A DNA stretch of 5,226 nt, taken from assembly GCA_030039975.1 (NCBI GenBank), contig JASHUO010000001.1:1-5226 (forward strand), read 5' to 3'. Position 1 is the stretch's first letter; the number at the start of each line of letters is the position of its first letter. The notes under the pieces were generated by a model. That model made no database searches. It worked only from the letters and a program-made list of their open reading frames with translations, and was not told the DNA's origin. Shown here piece by piece: positions 1-5,059 of this stretch. Origin of the DNA: Alphaproteobacteria bacterium. GTDB lineage: Bacteria > Pseudomonadota > Alphaproteobacteria > ATCC43930 > CGMCC-115725. The translations under genes and the position numbers were made by a program.

Positions 1-988
1 CGGTGGCGAACAGCTCGACCGAGCGCAGCCCTTCCTCGAGCGTCATGTCGCCGAAGGCGAAGCGGCAGACGAGATAGTTGGTGCGGGCCTCGGCAAGCTG
101 CTGCTGCAAGGCGTCGCGCACCATATCCGGTGTTCCGGCGATGCCGAAACCGCGCTGCTGCGCCTCGTCGAAACTCTCGGGATAGAAAGCGTTGAGCGGC
201 CGCGTGCCGTGCTTCTCCCAGAGCGTGAAGAAGCTGCGATGCCAGCAGCGATGCGCGCGCCGCGCCGTCGCCAGCGCCTCGCCGGCGCTCTCGGCAATGA
301 CCACCGTCCGCGTCATCCCCATCAGCGGCAGGCTCTCGGCGGGATGTCCCGCCGCCGCCCAATCGCGGCGATAAGCGTCCGTCACCGTTCGCACCACCGA
401 TGGCGGGCCGTTGCAGATGATGTTGACGCCATTGGCGACCACCCAGGGCAGCCCCTCCGGCCGCGCCAAGCCGTACCAGAGCGGCGGGTGCGGGCGCTGC
501 ACCGGCGCCATCTCCATCGGCACATCCTCGAAGCGGAAGAACTCGCCTTTGAAGCTCAGCGTTGTCGCGCCCAATCCCTGGCGGATGACGGCAAGCGCCT
601 CGACATAGATCGCCTGCGCCTTGGCGGGATCGACACCGTAATAGCCGACTTCGTGCGGCGAGATGCCCCGGCCGACGCCGAGCTCGAGCCGGCCGCCGCT
701 CATCTGGTCGAGCATGCAGATCTCTTCGATGATGCGCAGCGGATGATGCAGCGCGAGCGTATAGACCATCGGGCCGAAGCGCAGCCGCCGCGTCCGCTGC
801 GCCACCGCCGCGAGAAAGACGCTCGGGCTGGGCGCCATGCCCAAAGGCGTCGCGTGGTGCTCGGCCAGGTGATAGCGGCGAATGCCGAGCCGGTCATAAG
901 CCTCGATCAGCTTGAGCCGGTTCTCGTAAAGCTCACCCAGCGAACCCGCGCCACGGTCGACGTGATCGAAAACGCCGATCTCGATCAT
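1..988 (-). CDS. LLM-class flavin-dependent oxidoreductase (luciferase-like monooxygenase), C-terminus cut by window edge
   Basis: Reading the complement from the ATG at 988 gives 329 residues with no stop before the window edge. The family is usually about 330-380 residues, so only the last few are missing. Family members use reduced flavin (FMNH2 or F420-type cofactors) to oxygenate small organic substrates in the cytoplasm. Seen: an N-terminal beta strand MIEIGVFDHV, the LAEHH motif at 41-45 typical of the bacterial-luciferase superfamily, QMSGGRLELGVGRG at 95-108, and a late GIAGTPDMVRDAL segment at 282-294 that matches the family's C-terminal cofactor-site region. The start is fixed by a GGGAGGA ribosome site five bases upstream. 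The gene is divergent from the LigA/LigB ring-cleavage genes, which suggests (inference) that it acts on an aromatic or related substrate of the same pathway. The substrate cannot be read from the sequence. The family call is strong and the role is open. Confidence 0.93.
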   Translation of the reverse strand, partial: MIEIGVFDHVDRGAGSLGELYENRLKLIEAYDRLGIRRYHLAEHHATPLGMAPSPSVFLAAVAQRTRRLRFGPMVYTLALHHPLRIIEEICMLDQMSGGRLELGVGRGISPHEVGYYGVDPAKAQAIYVEALAVIRQGLGATTLSFKGEFFRFEDVPMEMAPVQRPHPPLWYGLARPEGLPWVVANGVNIICNGPPSVVRTVTDAYRRDWAAAGHPAESLPLMGMTRTVVIAESAGEALATARRAHRCWHRSFFTLWEKHGTRPLNAFYPESFDEAQQRGFGIAGTPDMVRDALQQQLAEARTNYLVCRFAFGDMTLEEGLRSVELFAT

Positions 989-992
989 GGTG

Positions 993-999
993 TCCTCCC
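993..999 (-). promoter_or_regulatory. Ribosome binding site of the LLM-class oxidoreductase gene
   Basis: The complement reads GGGAGGA, ending four bases before the ATG at 988. It is a strong Shine-Dalgarno match and decides the start codon: no other in-frame ATG or GTG with such a site is seen nearby, and the protein begins with the expected first beta strand. Confidence 0.7.
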
Positions 1000-1071
1000 G
1001 AGGGGTGAGGGTAACGGGCTTGCCTCCTTGAGAAAACCCCTACCTTCTCGCTCTCCGCGCAGAAGAAGATC

Positions 1072-1165
1072 CACCACGGAGACACGGAGATCGCGGAGAA
1101 TATCTGAACGGCGCGCGCAGCGCGCCAAAACTCCTAATCTCCGTGTCCTCCGTGCCTCCGTGGTG
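1072..1165. repeat. 94-nt imperfect palindrome with three phased CACGGAG/CTCCGTG heptamers per arm
   Basis: Base 1072 pairs with 1165 and so on inward: ten perfect pairs (1072-1081 with 1156-1165), one mismatch, seven pairs (1083-1089 with 1148-1154), two mismatches, then most of 1092-1102 with 1135-1145. The centre holds a separate hairpin, GGCGCGC at 1110-1116 and GCGCGCC at 1120-1126 around a GCA loop. The left arm carries CACGGAG at 1075 and 1083 and a degenerate CGCGGAG at 1092. The right arm carries CTCCGTG at 1139, 1148 and 1156, so copies are spaced 8 and 9 bases in mirror order. Similar 'CCACGGAGACACGGAG' intergenic repeats are, from memory, scattered in many bacterial genomes, so a dispersed repeat is the first explanation. 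It lies in the divergent promoter region, so an effect on expression of both flanking genes is possible but unproven. Confidence 0.8.
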
Positions 1166-1190
1166 ACTCTACAAGCGATCGCCCAGTGCA

Positions 1191-1219
1191 TTCCAATGGC
1201 GCGGAATCTCCTCTACCCT
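1191..1219 (+). promoter_or_regulatory. Weak candidate promoter for the ligA-like operon
   Basis: TTCCAA at 1191-1196 and TACCCT at 1214-1219 are 17 bases apart. Each matches only three of six sigma-70 consensus bases, but the spacing is ideal. Transcription would start about seven bases after the -10 box, at or next to the ATG at 1227, giving a leaderless message. This fits the absence of a ribosome site there. It is low-confidence inference. Confidence 0.2.
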
Positions 1220-1226
1220 GCCGCCC

Positions 1227-1529
1227 ATGAGCCTCTACCACGTTCAGAAGCTGCTCTATCTGCTCAACCGCGATGGCGAGCTGCGGCGGCGCTTTCAGGG
1301 CGATCGCGCGGCGGTACTCGAGGGGTATGAGCTGACGGCGGAAGAGCGTGGCGCGATCACCGCGCCCGATATCGGCCTCCTCTACGTGCTCGGCGTCAAC
1401 GGCCAGCTTCTCATGCATTACGCGGCGCTGTGCGGCCTCGAATGGAATGCTTATCTCGAGGCGATGCGCGACGGGGTGCGGCGCCACGGGCCGGTCCGCG
1501 CCGGGGTCTATGCCATGGTTCCGGACTGA
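1227..1529 (+). CDS. LigA-like small (alpha) subunit of an extradiol aromatic ring-cleavage dioxygenase
   Basis: This 100-residue protein matches the LigA superfamily, the small subunit of protocatechuate 4,5-dioxygenase-type enzymes, which caps the active site of the LigB subunit in the cytoplasmic complex. Seen: the N-terminus MSLYHVQKLLYLLNRD, a helix with GYELTAEERGAI at 33-44, then DIGLLYVLGVNGQLLMHYAA at 48-67, and the ending RRHGPVRAGVYAM at 85-97. It is shorter than Sphingobium LigA (about 139 residues) but covers the core domain. No Shine-Dalgarno site precedes the ATG: the 25 bases upstream are pyrimidine-rich (CTCCTCTACCCTGCCGCCC). No alternative in-frame ATG, GTG or TTG lies close upstream. 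The stop overlaps the start of the LigB-like gene (TGATG), which implies translational coupling and one-to-one subunit production. The family is clear; the substrate (protocatechuate, gallate or another diol) is not. Confidence 0.9.
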   Translation: MSLYHVQKLLYLLNRDGELRRRFQGDRAAVLEGYELTAEERGAITAPDIGLLYVLGVNGQLLMHYAALCGLEWNAYLEAMRDGVRRHGPVRAGVYAMVPD

Positions 1530-2353
1530 TGCCGCTGGTATTCGCCGGCGCCTGCAGCCACGCTCCCGGCATCACCGGCCGGGCCGAGCGCGCCGAACCC
1601 GCCGCACGCGACCGTTTCTATGCCGCGCTGGAGCGGCTGCGCCAGGCGCTCGAAGCGGCCCGTCCCGATGCGCTGATCGTCGTCGCGGCCGAGCATTTTG
1701 CCAATTTCTTCATGAACAACATGCCGGCTTTCGCCCTCGGCATGGCCGATCACTATGAGGGGCCGATCGAGGATGAGCGCTTCCTGCGCATCGCGCGGCG
1801 CCGCGTCCCCGGCCATCGCGATCTGTCGGAGCGGCTCATTCGCCGCGTGATGGATGAGATCGATGTCGCTTATGCCGAGGAATGGCTGCTCGATCACGGC
1901 ATCGCCGTGCCGCTGTCTTTCCTGACGCCGCGCTTCGACCTGCCGATCATCCCCGCCAACATCAACTGCCAAGGCCCGCCGCTGGCGCCGCTCCACCGCG
2001 CCTATGCCTTCGGCCGCGCCTTGCGCAGTGCTGCCGACGCCGTGCCCGAGCGCGTGGCGCTGATCGGCACCGGCGGCCTTTCGCATTGGCCGGCGACGCC
2101 CAATTCGGGCAAGATCAACGAGGCCTGGGACCGCGAATTCCTGCGCCGGTGGAGCGCCCATGACAAAGCGGCGCTGCTCTCCTATAGCGATGCGGAGACC
2201 TATCGCGAGGGCGGGCAGGGCGGCTTCGAGATTCGCACCTTCATCGCCGTCGCCGGCGCGGCCGCCGGCGCGACCGGCGAGGTCTGGTGCTACGAGCCGA
2301 TCCCGATCTTCGCCGTGGGCTGCACCGTGGCGGTGATGCATCTCGGCCAGTGA
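1529..2353 (+). CDS. LigB-like catalytic (beta) subunit, DODA-type extradiol aromatic ring-opening dioxygenase
   Basis: This 274-residue protein belongs to the class III (LigB-type) extradiol dioxygenases, which use non-haem Fe(II) and O2 to open catecholic rings by meta cleavage. The residues expected from Sphingobium LigB are present at nearly the same positions: iron ligands His11 (in GACSHAPG), His56 (in AAEHFANFF) and Glu234 (in GGFEIRTF), and the catalytic-base His186 (in GTGGLSHW). A further conserved His123 lies in LLDHGIAVPLSF. The length is typical. The chosen ATG shares its A with the TGA of the LigA-like gene and puts the SHAP histidine at residue 11, as in the family; an upstream in-frame ATG at 1430 would add 33 residues lying over the small-subunit gene and is not credible. 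Separate subunits in the order small then large differ from gallate dioxygenases (GalA/DesB), where both domains are fused. It should be an active enzyme; the substrate is unresolved. Confidence 0.94.
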   Translation: MPLVFAGACSHAPGITGRAERAEPAARDRFYAALERLRQALEAARPDALIVVAAEHFANFFMNNMPAFALGMADHYEGPIEDERFLRIARRRVPGHRDLSERLIRRVMDEIDVAYAEEWLLDHGIAVPLSFLTPRFDLPIIPANINCQGPPLAPLHRAYAFGRALRSAADAVPERVALIGTGGLSHWPATPNSGKINEAWDREFLRRWSAHDKAALLSYSDAETYREGGQGGFEIRTFIAVAGAAAGATGEVWCYEPIPIFAVGCTVAVMHLGQ

Positions 2354-2426
2354 CGCCCGCCTCGGGAGATCGCTGGAGTCCTGACACATTTATCCGCTAT
2401 CGTGCGCAACGCGGGAGGAGCTTTGC

Positions 2427-3197
2427 ATGACCATCGGTCACAAGACGGTCGGCCACGGCCCGCTGAAGGTCATGGTGCTGCATGGCTGGTTCGGCGACGA
2501 GACCTGTTTCGATCCGCTGCGCGACGCGCTGACCCTCGACGAGTTCACTTACGCCTTCATCGCCTGTCGCGGCTATGGCCTGTCGCGCCAGCAGCGCGGC
2601 GAGTACACGATGAAGGAGATTGCCGCCGACGCGCTCGACCTCGCCACGGCGCTGGAGTGGGAAAGCTTCAGCCTGGTCGGCCATTCCATGGGCGGGATGG
2701 CGGTGCAGCGCGTTCTCGCCGATGCGCCGAAGCGGGTCGAGAAGCTGGTGGCGGTGACGCCGGTGCCGGCCTCGGGCGTGCCGTTCGACGCCGACAGCTG
2801 GAAGCTCTTCGACGGCGCGGCCAAGAGCCTCGACAATCGCCGCGGCATCATCGATTTCTCGACCGGCAACCGGCTCTCCAAGGCGTGGATCGATCGCATC
2901 GCGCGCTATTCCGCGGAGACCGCCACGGTCGAAGCCTTCGCCGCTTACCTGCAAGCCTGGGCGAAGACCGATTTCCACCGCGAGATCATCGGCAATCCGC
3001 TGCCGGTCAAAGTCATCATCGGCGCGCATGATCAGGCGCTGACCGAGGAGACGATGAAGGCGACCTATCTTGCCTGGTATCCAGAGGCCGAGCTCGAGAT
3101 CATCGCCAATGCCGGCCACTACCCGATGAACGAGACGCCGGTGGCGCTCGCCACCAGCATCGAGGCGTTTTTGCGCCGCGACGCCAGGAAATCCTGA
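2427..3197 (+). CDS. Alpha/beta-fold hydrolase
   Basis: This is a 256-residue cytoplasmic alpha/beta hydrolase of usual length with a complete catalytic triad: the nucleophile Ser87 in GHSMGG, Asp202 in GAHD, and His231 in NAGHYPM. The oxyanion-hole motif HGW is at 19-21, and the cap domain lies roughly between residues 115 and 185. A strong GGAGGAG ribosome site six bases upstream fixes the ATG. The gene starts 73 bases after the LigB-like stop and on the same strand, so it is probably in the same operon. The loop that often reads D-x-R-G-x-G-x-S in this fold is A-C-R-G-Y-G-L-S here (46-53), so the usual Asp is Ala46. Given the neighbour, it could be a C-C bond hydrolase for a ring-fission product, an esterase, or a lactonase that makes or clears the aromatic substrate. 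The fold is certain and the reaction is not. Confidence 0.92.
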   Translation: MTIGHKTVGHGPLKVMVLHGWFGDETCFDPLRDALTLDEFTYAFIACRGYGLSRQQRGEYTMKEIAADALDLATALEWESFSLVGHSMGGMAVQRVLADAPKRVEKLVAVTPVPASGVPFDADSWKLFDGAAKSLDNRRGIIDFSTGNRLSKAWIDRIARYSAETATVEAFAAYLQAWAKTDFHREIIGNPLPVKVIIGAHDQALTEETMKATYLAWYPEAELEIIANAGHYPMNETPVALATSIEAFLRRDARKS

Positions 3198-3214
3198 ACG
3201 GGAGGGAGCAAGCG

Positions 3215-4012
3215 ATGCTGATCAATCTTGCCGGACGCAGCCTCTACTACGATCTCACCGGGCCCGAGAGCGCCCAGGTGGTGTGCTTCACCCACTCGCT
3301 CGCCTCGGACAGCGGGATGTGGGCCGAGCAGCTGCCGCCGCTGCTCGCCGCGGGGTATCGCGTGCTGCGCCTCGACATGCGCGGCCATGGCGGCAGCGAT
3401 CCCGTCCCCGGCCCTTACACCATGGCGCAGCTCGCCGATGATGTGGCGGCGGCGCTCGATTTCCTCGGCATCGAGCGGGTGCAATATATCGGCCTCTCGA
3501 TCGGCGGCATGCTCGGCCAGGCCTTCGCCATCGCCCATGGCAGAAGGCTGATCTCGGCGATGCTGTGCGATACCGCGCCGCAAACCATGTCCGGCGCGCG
3601 CGATGCCTGGGCGCCGCGCATCGAAGCGGTGACCAAGGCCAATTCGGTGGCGCCGCTGGGCGATGCCACCATGGAGCGCTGGTTCACCGACGCCTTCAAG
3701 CCGCGCAATCCCGGCCGCTGGAAGCAGATCCACGCCACCATCGGCGGCACCTCGCCGGCGGGCTATCTCGGCTGCGCCGCCGCCATCCTCGATTTCGATT
3801 TCACCGCGAAGCTGTCGGGAGTGCGGACGCCGACCCTCGTCGTCTGTGGCGCCGATGATCAGGGCACGCCGCCCGCCGGCAACCGGCGCATCGCCGAGCT
3901 CGTGCCTGGCGCGCGCTATGAAGAGATCGCCAAGGCGCGGCACTTCCCCAATGTCGAATTCCCCGACGTCTTCAACCGGCTGATGATGAGCTGGCTCGAC
4001 GCGCATCGCTGA
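3215..4012 (+). CDS. Alpha/beta hydrolase resembling 3-oxoadipate enol-lactonase (PcaD-like)
   Basis: This 265-residue protein follows the previous hydrolase by 17 bases and has a GGAGGGAG ribosome site six bases before its ATG, so the two are surely co-transcribed. It resembles PcaD along its length: THSLASDSGMW (26-36), LDMRGHGGSDPVPGPYTM (53-70), the nucleophile Ser95 in GLSIGG, LCDTAPQ (117-123), APRIEAV (133-139), RWFTDAF (155-161), TSPAGYLGCAAAILDFDF (179-196), the acid Asp215 in CGADDQGTPP, and His243 in ARHFPNVE. PcaD hydrolyses 3-oxoadipate enol-lactone in the ortho-cleavage branch of protocatechuate degradation. Here the partner is a meta-cleavage (LigAB-type) enzyme, so the true substrate may be a different lactone or pyrone, such as a cyclised ring-fission product. 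Despite sharing a fold, the two adjacent hydrolases differ in motifs (GHSMGG against GLSIGG) and do not look like a recent duplication. Confidence 0.9.
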   Translation: MLINLAGRSLYYDLTGPESAQVVCFTHSLASDSGMWAEQLPPLLAAGYRVLRLDMRGHGGSDPVPGPYTMAQLADDVAAALDFLGIERVQYIGLSIGGMLGQAFAIAHGRRLISAMLCDTAPQTMSGARDAWAPRIEAVTKANSVAPLGDATMERWFTDAFKPRNPGRWKQIHATIGGTSPAGYLGCAAAILDFDFTAKLSGVRTPTLVVCGADDQGTPPAGNRRIAELVPGARYEEIAKARHFPNVEFPDVFNRLMMSWLDAHR

Positions 4013-4023
4013 GTGAGGCGCCG

Positions 4024-4155
4024 ATGGCATTCCTCTTCGGCGTCGTCGCCTTCATCCTCGGCACCGTGCTCGTCGCCGTGTGCCTCGTCGCCATCCCCGG
4101 CCCGGAAGGCGAGGAGCGGGAGGCGCCGCCCGCGGCGCATGGCGGGCATCACTAG
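4024..4155 (+). CDS. 43-residue single-span membrane microprotein, hypothetical
   Basis: An ATG lies 11 bases after the stop of the PcaD-like gene, with GAGG at 4015-4018 as a modest ribosome site five bases before it. The reading frame gives MAFLFGVVAFILGTVLVAVC, then LVAIPGPEGEEREAPPAAHG and GHH, before TAG. Residues 2-24 are almost wholly hydrophobic, enough for one membrane span. There are no basic residues before the span and an acidic, Pro- and His-containing tail after it. Codons keep the GC-rich third-position bias. The position directly behind the hydrolase and before the terminator-like repeats suggests it is the last gene of the operon. I recognise no family; it could also be a chance frame, but the start signal, hydrophobic pattern and spacing favour a real small gene. 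Confidence 0.6.
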   Translation: MAFLFGVVAFILGTVLVAVCLVAIPGPEGEEREAPPAAHGGHH

Positions 4156-4176
4156 ATCGCCAAAAGCCTATGATTC

Positions 4177-4291
4177 CCCTCTCCGCCCTCGGGGGCGGAG
4201 AGGGTCAGAGTGAGGTGGGGGACGCACCGAGTGTGCCATCGCGCACCCACCTCATCCTAAATCCTTCTCCGCCCCGAAAGGCGGAGAAGGA
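4177..4291. repeat. Inverted-repeat cluster (REP/BIME-like) between convergent genes
   Basis: Three nested structures fill the gap between the microprotein and the RraA-family gene. First, a perfect 12-bp hairpin, CCCTCTCCGCCC at 4177-4188 with its complement at 4193-4204, around a TCGG loop. Second, TGAGGTGGG at 4211-4219 and its complement CCCACCTCA at 4246-4254. Third, a perfect 12-bp hairpin at 4262-4273 and 4280-4291 around CCGAAA. The left half (GGCGGAGA...TGAGGTGGG) and the right half are inverted copies of one unit, so a long hairpin and a three-stem form are alternatives. From memory, such GGCGGAGAGGG...GTGAGGTGGGG units are common intergenic repeats in alphaproteobacteria. Confidence 0.85.
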
Positions 4292-4296
4292 CTTTT
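4262..4296 (+). terminator. Terminator-like hairpin at the end of the plus-strand operon
   Basis: A perfect GC-rich 12-bp stem with a six-base loop (CCGAAA) is followed by C and TTTT at 4293-4296, as in a short Rho-independent terminator. It sits 107 bases after the microprotein stop. Read on the other strand the same stem is followed by only TTT, so it may also stop transcription of the RraA-family gene, less strongly. The T run is short, so termination is plausible rather than certain. Confidence 0.5.
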
Positions 4297-4303
4297 GATC
4301 TTC

Positions 4304-5005
4304 CTATCGCTTGTTCGTCTTCTCATACCGCGCTTTGGTCTCGGCGTTGGGCGGGTAGAGGCCGGGGAGCGGCACGCCTTTTTCGACTTCTTCCATGATC
4401 CAGCCTTCGAGCCGCTCTTGCTCGCGCCCGGCTTCGGCCACGTCCTCGACGAGTTTCGCCGGGATCAGCACGGCGCCATCCTGATCGAGCACGACGACGT
4501 CGTCGGGAAACACCGCGACGCCGCCGCAGCCGATCGGCTCCTGCCAATTGACGAAGGTGAGGCCCGCGACCGAAGGCGGCGCTGCGGCGCCTTGGCACCA
4601 GATCGGCAGGCCGGTCCCCAGCACGCCGGCAATGTCGCGCACCACGCCGTCGGTCACCAGCGCCGTGACGCCGCGCTTCTTCATGCGCGCGCAGAGGATG
4701 TCGCCGAAGATGCCGGCATCGGTGACGCCCATGGCGTCGACGACAGCGATGGCGCCTTCCGGCATCGCTTCGATCGCCGCCCGAGTCGATTTCGGCGAGG
4801 CCCAGGATTCCGGCGTCGCCAGATCCTCGCGCGCCGGCACGAAACGCAAGGTGAAGGCGCGCCCGACGAGACGCGGCGATCCCTGCCGCAGCGGCCGTGC
4901 GCCGCGCATCCACACATTGCGCAGCCCCTTCTTCAATAAAATGGTGGTGATCGTCGCAGTGGTAATCTGGGACAAGCTGTCGACCAGCGAGCGCTCGAGC
5001 GTCAT
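4304..5005 (-). CDS. RraA family protein (HMG/CHA-aldolase-like; often labelled ribonuclease activity regulator RraA)
   Basis: This 233-residue protein has the RraA-family core: GAIAVVDAMGVTDAGIFGDI (84-103) and GVTALVTDGVVRD (112-124), with the Arg123-Asp124 pair that binds the ligand and divalent metal in the aldolases, then PIGCGGVAVFPDDVVV (157-172) and DQDGAVLIP (174-182). E. coli RraA, an RNase E inhibitor, has about 161 residues. The extra length here is closer to the 4-hydroxy-4-methyl-2-oxoglutarate / 4-carboxy-4-hydroxy-2-oxoadipate aldolases (LigK/ProA, about 230), which finish protocatechuate 4,5-cleavage by splitting the product to pyruvate and oxaloacetate. The start is set by an AAGGAGG site just upstream. 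It faces the ring-cleavage operon convergently, so a shared pathway is possible but not shown; other members accompany sugar-acid catabolic genes. The family is sure and the reaction tentative. Confidence 0.9.
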   Translation of the reverse strand: MTLERSLVDSLSQITTATITTILLKKGLRNVWMRGARPLRQGSPRLVGRAFTLRFVPAREDLATPESWASPKSTRAAIEAMPEGAIAVVDAMGVTDAGIFGDILCARMKKRGVTALVTDGVVRDIAGVLGTGLPIWCQGAAAPPSVAGLTFVNWQEPIGCGGVAVFPDDVVVLDQDGAVLIPAKLVEDVAEAGREQERLEGWIMEEVEKGVPLPGLYPPNAETKARYEKTNKR

Positions 5006-5010
5006 CTCTC

Positions 5011-5016
5011 CTCCTT
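5011..5016 (-). promoter_or_regulatory. Ribosome binding site of the RraA-family gene
   Basis: The complement reads AAGGAG, followed by GAGAG and the ATG at 5005. It is a near-perfect Shine-Dalgarno sequence and fixes the start. The 54-base gap to the upstream cyclo-ligase gene holds no other recognisable signal. Confidence 0.7.
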
Positions 5017-5059
5017 GCGGCAGGACCGGCCGAAGACTAGCGGCGGCGGTGTTCCCGGG

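Noticed and set aside
994..1060. A possible relative of the 4177-4291 repeat (GAGGGGTGAGGGTAACGGG and a nearby CTCTCCGCG)
   Set aside because: Only short GC-rich stretches are shared, no convincing inverted copy was found, and part of the region is the ribosome site of the LLM-class gene.
209..1330. Long plus-strand open frame (373 codons) over the left part of the window
   Set aside because: It is antisense to the LLM-class oxidoreductase, whose translation shows clear family motifs, and it runs on through the palindrome and into the LigA-like gene. The Arg-rich, low-complexity translation is typical of a GC-rich shadow frame.
1508..2389. Minus-strand open frame (293 codons) opposite the LigB-like gene
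   Set aside because: It is antisense to a gene with all its catalytic residues, and its translation is Arg/Ala/Gly-rich with no recognisable motif.
2381..2403. CTGACA and TATCGT as a promoter for the first hydrolase
   Set aside because: The boxes are only 11 bases apart, too short for a sigma-70 promoter. The 73-base gap is compatible with read-through from the LigB-like gene.
3119..4030. Minus-strand open frame (303 codons) opposite the PcaD-like gene
   Set aside because: A shadow frame produced by GC-rich codon bias; the plus strand holds the recognisable enzyme with its ribosome site.
4295..4939. Plus-strand open frame (214 codons) opposite the RraA-family gene
   Set aside because: It is antisense to a well-matched family protein and begins inside the flank of the repeat; its translation has no recognisable domain.
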